Source: Falsochrobactrum shanghaiense (lineage in GTDB: Bacteria; Pseudomonadota; Alphaproteobacteria; Rhizobiales; Rhizobiaceae). Taken from it: a stretch of 64,000 nt of DNA. The DNA is taken from assembly GCF_003149535.1 (NCBI RefSeq), contig NZ_QGDB01000002.1:248001-312000 (forward strand), read 5' to 3'. The notes below the pieces were generated by a model. It had not been told where the DNA came from. It did no database searches and worked only from the letters and a program-made list of their open reading frames with translations. Both the position numbers and the translations under genes were made by a program. Of this stretch, positions 53,149-61,850 are shown in pieces. Numbering within the stretch: the first letter of the stretch is position 1; each line of letters opens with the position of its first letter.

Positions 53149-54495
53149 TCATCCTTCCCGACCGGCGCGCAATTCCTGCAAACGGATCATCGAATTGATG
53201 CCGAGCCATGCGAGAGGCTTCGGCGGAAGCCGCGAAGGCTCCGCATGATCCATATATTCATCGAGCTGGCTGGAGACAGTTCCTGTTGCAAGCTCCGCCG
53301 CCATCTTTCCTGCGAGCGTGCTTTTGACCGTGCCAAGACCGTTTTCACAGCAGGCGGAATAAAGTCCTTCTTCCACCTCGCCAAAGGCAGGCACATGGTT
53401 AAGGCTGAGACACAGCCTTCCCGCCCAATTATAATCGAACCCTATGCCGGCCAGTCCCGGAAACCGTGCTTCCAGCGAACGGCGTTGTATTTGCGCCATT
53501 CTGCCCATGCGCTGGGCCGGGACTGTCAGGGCCGTATCGTAAGTATATCTTGTGCGGATGATGATGCGTGACTGGTCGCCGATGGTGATCTTGCGAAGGG
53601 TTGCTCCCATTGCATCGGCGGGAAGCAGCGCCCATTTTTGCTGACCTGAAATCTGGCGCCCGAAATCATCAGCCGGAAAAGGCGCGGTCATCGAGGCGTA
53701 GGCGAAGATATGCATCAGGCGCCCGGTATAATGTCCGAAATCCTCGATATGGCCGTTTACGCAAACAATGACCCTGGGCGCGCTGACCGCACCGCGCGGG
53801 GTATGAGCCGTCCAGTTTGCTCCTTCGCGTTTGAGCGAAGTGACGGGCGAGCGCTCGAACAGGTCTATCCGGCGTGCCAGACCGGCAGCGAAGTCGCGGA
53901 TATAATCGGCGGGCTGGATCAGGGCCGCTCCGGGCGTGTAAAGCCCGCCCAGATAATAATCCGAGCCGGTGATGTCGCGCATTTCGGCGGCATCGAGAAA
54001 ACGATGCGCTTCGCCCGCGCTGCTCAGGGAGTGGCCGAATTTCCGGTTGAGCTGCATGCCGCGCGGTGTGGCGGCTGCGTTGATCTTTCCTGCCGGATCA
54101 AAAGTCGCGCGCGACATGCCATATTCTGCGGCGGCGTCGGCTGCAAAGGCGATGGCGGTGCGGTTTTGCGCCATTTCCAGCCGGGTGGCGTCCACGCCCC
54201 CGCTTGAATATTCGCTGGAAGAAAGATTGTGCGGGACATCGATCATGAAGCCCGAATTGCGTCCCGACGTGCCTTTGGCGACTTCGCTCGCCTCCAGCAT
54301 GACAATCCTGTCATCGGGCCTGAGTTGAAGCAGGCGGCGCGCGGCGGAAAGGCCTGCAAAACCCGCGCCGATCACCAGCCAGTCGGCAGTCATGTCGCCC
54401 TCAAGGCTCCGGGCGGGAAATGATCGCTCGCTGAGCGCTTCCCAACCCGAAATGCCATTTTCCATGGGCAAACGTTTGACGGCCCCTGAGATCAT
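53149..54495 (-). CDS. FAD-dependent oxidoreductase (DAO family), second locus
   Basis: 448 residues, the same length as the 4707-6053 paralogue. Rossmann LVIGAGFAGLSAARRL at about 40-55, KGTSGRNSGFMIDVPHN, and C-terminal CCENGLGTVKSTLAG. Likely oxidises a secondary/tertiary amine or D-imino acid taken up by the adjacent importer. Overlaps the aldehyde dehydrogenase stop (ATGA). A later ATG (residue 11) is a possible alternative start. Confidence 0.87.
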   Translation of the reverse strand: MISGAVKRLPMENGISGWEALSERSFPARSLEGDMTADWLVIGAGFAGLSAARRLLQLRPDDRIVMLEASEVAKGTSGRNSGFMIDVPHNLSSSEYSSGGVDATRLEMAQNRTAIAFAADAAAEYGMSRATFDPAGKINAAATPRGMQLNRKFGHSLSSAGEAHRFLDAAEMRDITGSDYYLGGLYTPGAALIQPADYIRDFAAGLARRIDLFERSPVTSLKREGANWTAHTPRGAVSAPRVIVCVNGHIEDFGHYTGRLMHIFAYASMTAPFPADDFGRQISGQQKWALLPADAMGATLRKITIGDQSRIIIRTRYTYDTALTVPAQRMGRMAQIQRRSLEARFPGLAGIGFDYNWAGRLCLSLNHVPAFGEVEEGLYSACCENGLGTVKSTLAGKMAAELATGTVSSQLDEYMDHAEPSRLPPKPLAWLGINSMIRLQELRAGREG

Positions 54496-56009
54496 CGCAC
54501 GGTCTCATCTACGGAACGTTCGGAGACATCGATCCAGATCGTTTTGAGTTCGCAATAATTGTCGTGGGCGAAGATGGATTTGTCGCGACCGCCAAAGCCG
54601 GATTCCTTGTAGCCGCCAAACGGGGCGGTTGCATCGCCTTCGCCAAAACAGTTGACGGTCACGATACCGGCGCGGATTTCACGCGACAGCCTGATCGCGT
54701 TGCGCAGGTTTCCGGTATAGACGGATGCTGCCAGGCCGTAATTGGTATCGTTGGCCAGCGCTATCGCTTCCGAGATGGAATTGAAGGTCGTCACTGAAAG
54801 GACCGGCCCGAAAATCTCTTCCTGAAACAAGCGGCTTTCAGGCGTAACACCGTCCACCACGGTCGGCTCGATATAGATGTCCTCATGCGTGCCGCCGCCA
54901 TTGACGATGGAGAGATTTTCGGTCTTCGCCTCATCGAGAAAGGATTTGACCTTCTCGAAATGAGCCTTGCTGACGAGCGCCCCGATGCGGTTTTCCGGGT
55001 CGAGCGGGTCGCCGGTCTTCCATTCGCGCATATAGGCGCTGATCCGTTCAAGCAGTGCGTCCTTCACCTTCGCATGCACGACAAGCCGTGACGTCGCCGA
55101 ACAGTTCTCGCCCATGTTCCAGAATGCGCCATTGACCACCTGCTCGGCGACAAGGTCCAGATCTTCCGCATCATCGAGAACCACCGCCGGATTCTTGCCG
55201 CCGCATTCGAGGACGACGCGCTTGAGATTGGAATCGGCTGCATAGCGCAGGAAGTGACGACCGGTCGGCGTCGAGCCGGTAAACGCCACCATATCGACAT
55301 CCATATGCCGCCCGATCGGCTCGCCGACCTCCTTGCCGCCGCCGGTGACGACGTTGAAGACGCCAGCCGGAATCCCGGCTTCATGCGCCAGTTCAGCGGC
55401 GCGCAGCGTGGTCAGCGATGTTTCGAGAGCCGGCTTCACGATGACCGAGCAGCCCGAGGCGAGCGCCGGACCGATTTTCCAGGCGAGCATGAGAAGCGGA
55501 AAATTCCACGGCAGCACACAGCCCACGACGCCGACCGGTTCGCGCACGATCATGGTCAGGGCGTCGATGCCGACAGGGGCGGTATGATCATAAAGCTTGT
55601 CGATGAGTTCGGCGTGCCAGCGAATGGTGTTAATGGTGTCGGGTATATCGACGGTCTGGCATTCGCGGATCGGCTTGCCGCTATCGAGGCTCTCCATAAC
55701 GGCAAGCTCATGCCGGTTGCGCTCCAGAAGCCTGGCAAATTTCAGCAGAACGGCCTTGCGTTCGGCGGGCGACTGGTTGCGCCAGCGACCATCCTCGAAG
55801 GCGTCACGGGCTTTGATCACTGCGAAATCGACGTCGGAGGAATCACAGGCGGCAATTTCTGCCAGCACTTTCCCGGTCGCCGGATTGATCGTCTTGAAGG
55901 TCTTGCCGGAACCGGCAGGGCGGAAAGCGCCGTCGATGAAGGCATTGGCGGGGAGCTGGATATTCGCAGCAAGGGCGCTGTATTCGGCGGCGGTCAAAGG
56001 CTCATGCAT
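54492..56009 (-). CDS. NAD(P)-dependent aldehyde dehydrogenase
   Basis: 505 residues. Catalytic Asn169 (VLPWNFPLL), Glu268 (VVLECGGKNP) and Cys303 (GENCSATSRL), with cofactor motif FTGSTPTG. Similar to the PuuC/betaine-aldehyde and ketoglutarate-semialdehyde dehydrogenase groups. Between a DapA-like lyase and a DAO enzyme, oxidation of a semialdehyde such as 2-oxoglutarate semialdehyde would fit hydroxyproline-type degradation. The start overlaps the lyase stop by eight bases. Confidence 0.9.
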   Translation of the reverse strand: MHEPLTAAEYSALAANIQLPANAFIDGAFRPAGSGKTFKTINPATGKVLAEIAACDSSDVDFAVIKARDAFEDGRWRNQSPAERKAVLLKFARLLERNRHELAVMESLDSGKPIRECQTVDIPDTINTIRWHAELIDKLYDHTAPVGIDALTMIVREPVGVVGCVLPWNFPLLMLAWKIGPALASGCSVIVKPALETSLTTLRAAELAHEAGIPAGVFNVVTGGGKEVGEPIGRHMDVDMVAFTGSTPTGRHFLRYAADSNLKRVVLECGGKNPAVVLDDAEDLDLVAEQVVNGAFWNMGENCSATSRLVVHAKVKDALLERISAYMREWKTGDPLDPENRIGALVSKAHFEKVKSFLDEAKTENLSIVNGGGTHEDIYIEPTVVDGVTPESRLFQEEIFGPVLSVTTFNSISEAIALANDTNYGLAASVYTGNLRNAIRLSREIRAGIVTVNCFGEGDATAPFGGYKESGFGGRDKSIFAHDNYCELKTIWIDVSERSVDETVR

Positions 56010-56913
56010 GATTGGCTCCCGATGTGATCTGGGCGACGGTCCGCTTCAAGGTGGTGATGACAGTCTGGAGGGTCCGCTTTTCCTGCGTGTCGAGCGGGCG
56101 CAGCGGCGGGCGCAGTGATCCCGCCTTCAGGCCGGTCAGTTCGCATCCATGCTTGATGGACTGCACGAATTTTCCGCATTCGAGAAAATCCATCAGCGGC
56201 AGCATGGCTGTCATGATCGCGCGGCCCTTGTCGAAATTCTTTTCGATCACGCAGGCTTCATAAAGCGCGACATGCTCGCGCGGGACGAAATTGGACCCCG
56301 CGCATACCCAGCTGCGCGCACCCCAGGCGAAAAACTCCAGAGCCTGATCGTCCCAGCCGCAGGAGAGCGCGATATGGGGAAACTTTCGCGCCAGCAGATG
56401 GAGATTGGCCATATCGCCGGTGCTTTCCTTGATGGCGATAAAGTTCTTCGACTTGCCGACGCGTGCGAAATATTCCTCGCCCATGGCCACGCCCATCCGG
56501 GCGGGATAATTATAAAGCATGATCGGAAGATTGGCCGCGCGATCGATCGTCAGCGCATGCACTGCATTTTCTCGTTCCGTGGGCAATGCATAGGGCGGCG
56601 ATGAGACCAGAAGCGCATCGGCGCCAATCTCTTTTGCATGTCTTGCATATTCGACCGAATCTTCGGTCCGAATAGCGCCGGTTCCGATAATGAGGGGCAG
56701 CCGGGTGCCGATCACGTCCTTTGCATAGGCCGCCAGATCGACCCGTTCCTGCGCGCTCTGCGCATAATATTCGCCCGTCGAGCCGCCGACCACGATGCCA
56801 TGGACCCCCGCTTCGATCAGCGATTCCAGCACGGCTGCATATGCCTCGCGATCAATCTGCCCGTCTGGATGAAACGGTGTGATTGCCGGTGTATAAATAC
56901 CTTCAAACTTCAA
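56002..56913 (-). CDS. Dihydrodipicolinate synthase-family protein (second locus)
   Basis: 303 residues from a TTG start preceded by ggagaagcaatc. GGSTGEYYAQS substrate loop, Tyr134 (MLYNYPARMG) and Schiff-base Lys162 (IAIKESTGDM) are in place. Context (GntR, aldehyde dehydrogenase, DAO enzyme) matches pyrroline-4-hydroxy-2-carboxylate deaminase or a sugar-acid/keto-acid lyase rather than lysine synthesis. Overlaps the regulator stop by four bases (TTGA). Confidence 0.85.
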   Translation of the reverse strand: MKFEGIYTPAITPFHPDGQIDREAYAAVLESLIEAGVHGIVVGGSTGEYYAQSAQERVDLAAYAKDVIGTRLPLIIGTGAIRTEDSVEYARHAKEIGADALLVSSPPYALPTERENAVHALTIDRAANLPIMLYNYPARMGVAMGEEYFARVGKSKNFIAIKESTGDMANLHLLARKFPHIALSCGWDDQALEFFAWGARSWVCAGSNFVPREHVALYEACVIEKNFDKGRAIMTAMLPLMDFLECGKFVQSIKHGCELTGLKAGSLRPPLRPLDTQEKRTLQTVITTLKRTVAQITSGANHA

Positions 56914-57620
56914 GATTGCTTCTCCATTGATGCGGCGGGCAATTCATTACGTGTGTCTGCCTTTATTCCTTCCGGGGCGATGTAGAGCTCCATGTTCTCG
57001 CGCGAGAGTTCCCAGTGCTCGAATACGAGATCAACGACCATATCTTCGTCACGGGAGGCGAGAGCCGCTATGAAACCATCGTGATGATCGACGGCCAGTT
57101 GCAGGCGCTGGCGCATGTCGTCGTTGCGGGGGCGGAAGAAAGTATGTCCTATGCGGGCATGGTCGATCAGGAGTCGGCCAAGACTGGGCTGTAAATAGGG
57201 GTTGCCGGTCATTTCGCCGAAGATTTCGTGAAAACGATTATTCTCAAGAACCATGGCAAGCCCGTCGCCGACCATGCTCGCCGCGCGAAAGCGTTCCTGC
57301 GTGTTCTTGAGGTCCGTAAGGTGCTGGGGCTTGTAATTCTGCACTGCAAGCCTGCCGATTGCGGCATAAATCATCGGCGCCACCAGGAAGAAGTGCCGCA
57401 GCGTCTGATGGTTCATCGGGCTGACGCGCGCGCCGCGATTGGCGCGAATTTCGACATAGCCTTCGCCTTCCAGACGGCGAAAAATCTCGCGGACCGGCGT
57501 GCGGGACAAGCCGTAATTTTCCCCGAGGCCGACCTCGTCAAGATCCTGATCCGGATCAAGCTCCATGGTCAGGATCTGACGTTTCAAATCGTCGTAAAGG
57601 TTATGCTTTCCATTCTTCAT
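56910..57620 (-). CDS. GntR-family transcriptional regulator (FadR/FCD type)
   Basis: 236 residues. wHTH at about 8-75 (LYDDLKRQILTMELDPDQDL, GLSRTPVREIFRRLEGEGYV), then an all-helical FCD ligand domain with metal-type histidines (DHARIGHTFFRPRN). Start 57620 follows gcaggaggatctcg; the 30 codons upstream are not regulator-like. First gene of an eight-gene minus-strand operon that it presumably controls, with ATTATAC repeats about 100 bp upstream. Confidence 0.89.
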   Translation of the reverse strand: MKNGKHNLYDDLKRQILTMELDPDQDLDEVGLGENYGLSRTPVREIFRRLEGEGYVEIRANRGARVSPMNHQTLRHFFLVAPMIYAAIGRLAVQNYKPQHLTDLKNTQERFRAASMVGDGLAMVLENNRFHEIFGEMTGNPYLQPSLGRLLIDHARIGHTFFRPRNDDMRQRLQLAVDHHDGFIAALASRDEDMVVDLVFEHWELSRENMELYIAPEGIKADTRNELPAASMEKQS

Positions 57621-57717
57621 CGAGATCCTCCTGCGCGAAACCGTGGCAATAGCCAATCCCGGCGCATCATCGACGCTGGGAACTGTGCAATGCCGGAAAC
57701 GACGTGTCAATCAAATT

Positions 57718-57758
57718 GTATAATCTGCGTATAATTTAATTCATGATACGTGTATAAT
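57718..57758 (-). promoter_or_regulatory. Three ATTATAC direct repeats upstream of the GntR operon
   Basis: On the minus strand, ATTATAC occurs at 57752-57758, 57729-57735 and 57718-57724, spaced 23 and 11 bp apart (two and one helical turns). The first copy overlaps ATACACGTAT, a small inverted repeat. The position about 100 bp before the GntR start suits an operator/promoter region. Confidence 0.45.
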
Positions 57759-57780
57759 ATGGCATATTGGAGCTGCCCTG

Positions 57781-57812
57781 AAAGCAAAAACCGGAGCGGC
57801 AAGCCGCTCCGG
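57781..57812 (-). terminator. Intrinsic terminator of the cyclopropane fatty acid synthase gene
   Basis: Stem CCGGAGCGG/CCGCTCCGG (57791-57799 with 57804-57812), 4-nt loop, followed on the minus strand by TTTTTGCTTT. It lies about 90 bp after the cfa stop and separates it from the GntR promoter region. Confidence 0.8.
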
Positions 57813-57904
57813 CTGGTTGGTGAAGGTGCGTCTGGATCGGATCGAGCCGCATTGCAGGCATTCCGGGCAGGCATTCCGGCCTGCGCCGCTCGAAAGTTAA
57901 ATCG

Positions 57905-59182
57905 TTACTGCGACCTACGGTAAATATCGTTGCGTGTTTGCGGCACCGGCGAAAGGCCGCGCCTGCGTTTTGAGGCGAGTGTCTGGTTGATCTGTACGGT
58001 GCCGCGTTCAAAAGCCAGCGCACAGCCGGAGAGATAAAGCAGCCAGAGGCGTGCTTTCTGATACCCCACTTCTGCGACGGCCCGGTCGAAATTGGCATTG
58101 AGACGCTCTGCCCACAAGCGGCAGGTCTGGCCATAATGCTCGCGCAGATTTTCGACGTCATGCACTTCGAAACCGTGACCTTCGAGATTTTCGATGGTCA
58201 TTCCGAGGTGATCAAGCTCGCCGCCGGGAAAAATATACTTCACAAGCGCAAGATGTTCGGCGCTTTTGCGCTTGAAAGCTTTTTTGTTTTTCTTCATCCG
58301 GCGCGTGATGGCATGATGCATATAAAGGCCGCCCGGCCGCAGCAATCGCCTGACGGATTCGAAATAAATATCGTAATTGGCGTTGCCGACATGTTCGAAC
58401 ATGCCGATGGATGAGATCTTGTCGAATTCCCCTTCAAGCTCCGTATAGGATTTGACATGTATGGTGATCTTGTCTTCCAGCCCGGCGTCCTTGATGCGTT
58501 GCCTTGCCAGCTCGGTTTGCGCTTCCGATAATGAGACGCCCGTTCCGGTGACGCCATAATTCTGTGCGGCATAGATGAGGAAAGCGCCCCAGCCGCAGCC
58601 AATGTCGAGCAGCCGGTCTCCCGGCTCAAGGCGTAATTTCCGGCAAATCAGTTCAAGCTTGTCTTTCTGCGCCTGATCGATGCTGTTGGCCCAGTCGGTG
58701 AAATAGCCGCAGGTGTAAACCATGCGTTCGTCCAGAAAGAGCTGATAAAACGCATTGGAAACATCGTAATGGTGGGTGATCGCTTCCTTGTTTGATCCGC
58801 TTGCGAAAGGGGATTTGCCCGCGCCATCGAAATCCGCTTGTCGCTTTCTGGAAAAAAGCAGCGATGGAACATCCTTCAAAAGCTGCCACTTGGGCAAAGC
58901 CCTGATCCGCTCCTTGAGATGACCATCGATCTTCCGGCTGGCAAGATCGAAGATAGTGCCATTTTTGATGTCGATTCGGCCTGATGCCCATATGTCGATG
59001 AGAGAATCGTAATTGGGCTTTAACAGCAATTGCCGCACGACCGATGGATCATTGATCAGAAGGACCGGGCCGTCAAAACTCCCGATCCGCGTGCCGTCCC
59101 ACAGTTCTACGGTAAATTGCGGTCTGATGGTTTCGACCACCATGCGCAGGATGCGTATTACTGCCGGATTCTCTATCGTCAT
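57905..59182 (-). CDS. cfa: Cyclopropane-fatty-acyl-phospholipid synthase family protein
   Basis: 425 residues. SAM-binding LLDIGCGWGAFLIYAA at about 200, preceded by HYDVSNAFYQLFLDERMVYTCGYF and followed by IGMFEHVGNANYD and FPGGELDHLG, all typical of Cfa/CmaA enzymes that methylenate unsaturated membrane phospholipids. The start at 59182 is preceded by aaaaggtatca; a TTG six codons earlier is less likely. It has its own terminator and is divergent from the glycosidase gene. Confidence 0.9.
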   Translation of the reverse strand: MTIENPAVIRILRMVVETIRPQFTVELWDGTRIGSFDGPVLLINDPSVVRQLLLKPNYDSLIDIWASGRIDIKNGTIFDLASRKIDGHLKERIRALPKWQLLKDVPSLLFSRKRQADFDGAGKSPFASGSNKEAITHHYDVSNAFYQLFLDERMVYTCGYFTDWANSIDQAQKDKLELICRKLRLEPGDRLLDIGCGWGAFLIYAAQNYGVTGTGVSLSEAQTELARQRIKDAGLEDKITIHVKSYTELEGEFDKISSIGMFEHVGNANYDIYFESVRRLLRPGGLYMHHAITRRMKKNKKAFKRKSAEHLALVKYIFPGGELDHLGMTIENLEGHGFEVHDVENLREHYGQTCRLWAERLNANFDRAVAEVGYQKARLWLLYLSGCALAFERGTVQINQTLASKRRRGLSPVPQTRNDIYRRSQ

Positions 59183-59310
59183 TTGATACCTTTTGAGCAA
59201 TGATCATCCACGCAGCCTTCTCCCGCAAGGGATAGTTCAGTATGGCCGTGACACTTCCTAATGTGCAAGTGAATTCAGTAATTGCATATATTTCAGCGCG
59301 AGAGGGTTCG

Positions 59311-60087
59311 ATGCTCGATTTCAAACGCAGTCTGCGCATCGGTTCAATGATGTTGATTGCGGCCATGACTTTTTCTCGCGCAAGCTTTGCGGGCGTTTGC
59401 AATCAGGAGAATGTCGCGGGCGTAAAATATAATTTATGCACTGTCGAACCCGGAAAAGCAGATTTGCGGCTGTTCTGGAAAAATGCCGACGGCAAAGCCT
59501 ATCGCCATTTTTCAAAGCTCGCCAAGGCTATCGAAGGAGAAGGCGGAAAGCTCGTCTTCGCGCTCAATGCCGGAATGTATCAAACCGACTTCTCGCCCAT
59601 GGGACTATATATCGAAGATGGGCAGCAGCTTCACGCCGCAGACCTGACGCAGTTTCGAGTGCCATCCGGGCAAGTGCCAAATTTTTACAAGAAGCCGAAT
59701 GCCGTTTTCTATCTTCATGGCGAACAAGCGGGAATTCTGCCGACAAGCGAATTTATCAAGCGCCGTCTCAAGGCGCGTTACGCGACGCAGTCGGGACCGA
59801 TGCTGGTCATCGACAACAAGATTAACCCGATCTTTATTGCAGGATCGAAATACCGCACCCGCCGTAGCGGTGTCGGCATTTGCCGCGATGGAAATATTCG
59901 TTTCGCCGTCAGCGAGGACAGCGTGAATTTTTATGATTTCGCGCGCTTGTTCCGCGATCATCTGAAATGCCCGGTCGCGCTCTTTCTGGATGGCGGGAGA
60001 GGGGCGGGGGTCTTTAGTCCGGAACTGGGGCGTAATGATATATCCTGGCATGGTGGTTATGGCCCGCTCATCGGCCTGATCCAATAG
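59311..60087 (+). CDS. Exported phosphodiester glycosidase-family (NAGPA/DUF2233) protein
   Basis: 258 residues. Signal peptide MLDFKRSLRIGSMMLIAAMT, cleavage near SFA-GV. The mature part shows LVFALNAGMYQTDFSPMGLY, SGPMLVIDNKINP, GVGIC and ALFLDGGRGAG, the marks of the phosphodiester glycosidase (uncovering-enzyme-like) family. It may cleave sugar phosphodiesters of periplasmic or envelope glycans. Start 59311 has gagaggg upstream; an earlier in-frame start lacks the signal. Confidence 0.82.
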   Translation: MLDFKRSLRIGSMMLIAAMTFSRASFAGVCNQENVAGVKYNLCTVEPGKADLRLFWKNADGKAYRHFSKLAKAIEGEGGKLVFALNAGMYQTDFSPMGLYIEDGQQLHAADLTQFRVPSGQVPNFYKKPNAVFYLHGEQAGILPTSEFIKRRLKARYATQSGPMLVIDNKINPIFIAGSKYRTRRSGVGICRDGNIRFAVSEDSVNFYDFARLFRDHLKCPVALFLDGGRGAGVFSPELGRNDISWHGGYGPLIGLIQ

Positions 60088-60314
60088 GCGGGCAGGGCCG
60101 TTTACATGCAATGCCGGCCCGATCCGGGAAAATTGCAGGGTGGATGTGCGGTCGGCAGGCCGCAAGGGAGCTGGATTGCCGCAATTATCGTGATGACCGG
60201 ATGCATATGCATGCGGTGTTGGATGCGAGCGGCTCCTCGGCGCAGCCTGACATGTGTTTTAAGCGCCATTTTGTATTTATTGTGCTTGACGTGGGCGGGC
60301 AATTGATCCCAAAT

Positions 60315-60329
60315 ATGTTAACGTTATCA
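60315..60329. promoter_or_regulatory. LacI-type operator (copy 1)
   Basis: ATGTTAACGTTATCA contains TGTTAACGTTATCA, which fits the general LacI-family operator pattern TG-W-N-A-N-CG-N-T-N-W-CA with a perfect TAACGTTA core. The same 15 bases occur at 61826-61840. It lies 281 bp before the LacI-family gene. Confidence 0.6.
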
Positions 60330-60404
60330 TCAGTCGCATGAAGGTTAAGTTGTTTTCGCAGGAAAGGTTTGCGAATTGGCCGGGAAAAACCTGCTGCCTG
60401 CATT

Positions 60405-60469
60405 CTCGAAATACCGGCTCGAAATACCGGCTCGAAATACCGGCTCGACATACCGGCTCGACATACCGG
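60405..60469 (+). repeat. Tandem repeat, five 13-bp units
   Basis: Three units CTCGAAATACCGG are followed by two CTCGACATACCGG, contiguous and without spacer. The unit is not a multiple of three and lies outside genes, in the leader of the LacI-family gene. Copy number could vary between strains (VNTR-like). Confidence 0.85.
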
Positions 60470-60609
60470 GCGCTGAATACATGGAATGGTTGCCGGGAGC
60501 TCATCCTGCCATCTTTTGGCGATGGGCATTGCAAAGTTGGATGGTAAAAATACACTCGACCCGATTCATCAAGTCTGAGACCGAACTCGTATCGGCATGA
60601 AAGCCTGAA

Positions 60610-61683
60610 ATGCAGAAGATGACGATCCCCACCGTGACTCAGGATCCCGTTGCCCGTGTTCCGAGCAGCGAGAGCGAAAAAGCCTCGCTGAGTGGTCCTG
60701 AGGTGCGGATCGAAGCGGTCGCAAAGCGCGCCGGTGTCTCGACGATCACCGTCTCGCGCGCGTTGCGCAAGCCGGAGATCGTGGCGGAGGAAACCCGCGC
60801 CAGAGTGGAAGAGGCGGTCCGGGTGACGGGGTTCAGCCTTAATCCGCACGCCAGCGCCCTGCGGACGGGGCGCTCAAATATGGTTGCCGTTTTTGTGTCC
60901 TCGACGGCCAGCGAACAGTTCCTGTTGGCCGCCGATGCATTTGCCGACGTCATCGAGCCTCTGGGATATGAAGTCGTGGTGGCGCGCACCTCATATTCCT
61001 ATGAGCGCGAAATCCGCTTGACGCGCAGCCTGTCGCAAATTCGACCGGCAGGCGCCTTCATTACCGGCATGATCGAGCAGGAACTCAATCGTGATCTATT
61101 CCGCCGCCTCAACGTGCCAATCGTGGAAAGCTGGGCCTATTGCGACACGCCTATCGATATGCTGGTGGGGGTTTCAAATACGGATGGCGTGGCATCGATG
61201 GTGCAATATCTGGCGCAGCGCGGCTATCGCCGCCCGGCCTTTATCGGGCGCGCCTATGGGCGGGGACTTATCCGGCATACGGCCTTCAAGAAGGAATGCG
61301 CAAGGCTTGGCCTTCAAACGGCAGGAGATATTCTTGTGCCGACAGTCCGCTCAAAGGAAGACGGCCGCGTCGCCTTCGCGGAGCTTCTGCGCGAAGGGAA
61401 GTCCCCCGATGTGGTTTTCTGTGTCAATGACCTTCTTGCCTGCGGTGCTTTGCTCGAAGCGACCGCGCGCGGCTTGAGGGTGCCCGAAGATATAGCCATT
61501 ACGGGGTTTGGAAACAGCTCATTGATGCAGGAGCTGCCGCCGGGCATCACCACGGTGTCGGTCGATGCGACGGAGTTGGGCCGTCAGGCCGGTAAGATGC
61601 TTGCTGCCCGGTTGACCGGAGCCGGTCCTGAAAATGACAGGGTGCTCATGCCCCTTACCTTGATTCAGCGGGGATCGTCCTGA
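60610..61683 (+). CDS. LacI-family transcriptional regulator (GntR-of-LacI type)
   Basis: 357 residues. An N-terminal extension of about 30 residues precedes the HTH VRIEAVAKRAGVSTITVSRAL and hinge FSLNPHASALRTGRSN; the ligand domain has YRRPAFIGRAYGRG and DIAITGFGNSSLMQEL like gluconate-type GntR regulators. An ATG three codons in is an alternative start; ribosome site weak. It is flanked by two identical operators, one in its own leader and one before the M20 peptidase gene, so it probably controls both. Confidence 0.87.
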   Translation: MQKMTIPTVTQDPVARVPSSESEKASLSGPEVRIEAVAKRAGVSTITVSRALRKPEIVAEETRARVEEAVRVTGFSLNPHASALRTGRSNMVAVFVSSTASEQFLLAADAFADVIEPLGYEVVVARTSYSYEREIRLTRSLSQIRPAGAFITGMIEQELNRDLFRRLNVPIVESWAYCDTPIDMLVGVSNTDGVASMVQYLAQRGYRRPAFIGRAYGRGLIRHTAFKKECARLGLQTAGDILVPTVRSKEDGRVAFAELLREGKSPDVVFCVNDLLACGALLEATARGLRVPEDIAITGFGNSSLMQELPPGITTVSVDATELGRQAGKMLAARLTGAGPENDRVLMPLTLIQRGSS

Positions 61684-61825
61684 GCATCCGATTTCAAACT
61701 GCCCTGTTGGGCTGCCCATCGTTCTTTTCCAAAACCGCTTTTCGCTTCCCGGCTGATGCCGGAGCGAGGCCTTCTTCAAGCAAGGATCGCTGAAAGATAA
61801 AACCGAGTTCTCATCTGGCGTTAGA

Positions 61826-61840
61826 ATGTTAACGTTATCA
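61826..61840. promoter_or_regulatory. LacI-type operator (copy 2) before the M20 peptidase gene
   Basis: Identical 15 bases to 60315-60329, with TAACGTTA core. It ends 10-19 bp before the possible starts of the peptidase gene, close enough to block transcription initiation or early elongation. Confidence 0.6.
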
Positions 61841-61850
61841 CAATCGAAAG

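Larger units (their letters stand above)
60088..60609 (+). other. Gene-free region with LacI-type operator and 13-bp tandem repeat
   Basis: About 520 bp with no convincing gene; short open frames cross the tandem repeat but lack ribosome sites and similarity. It holds a LacI-type operator at 60315-60329 and five tandem 13-mers at 60405-60469 (separate entries), then the leader of the LacI-family gene at 60610. Confidence 0.55.

Noticed and set aside
60338-60600. Short open frames across the 13-bp tandem repeat
   Set aside because: They have no ribosome site, their repeats are out of phase with codons, and no similarity is recognised.
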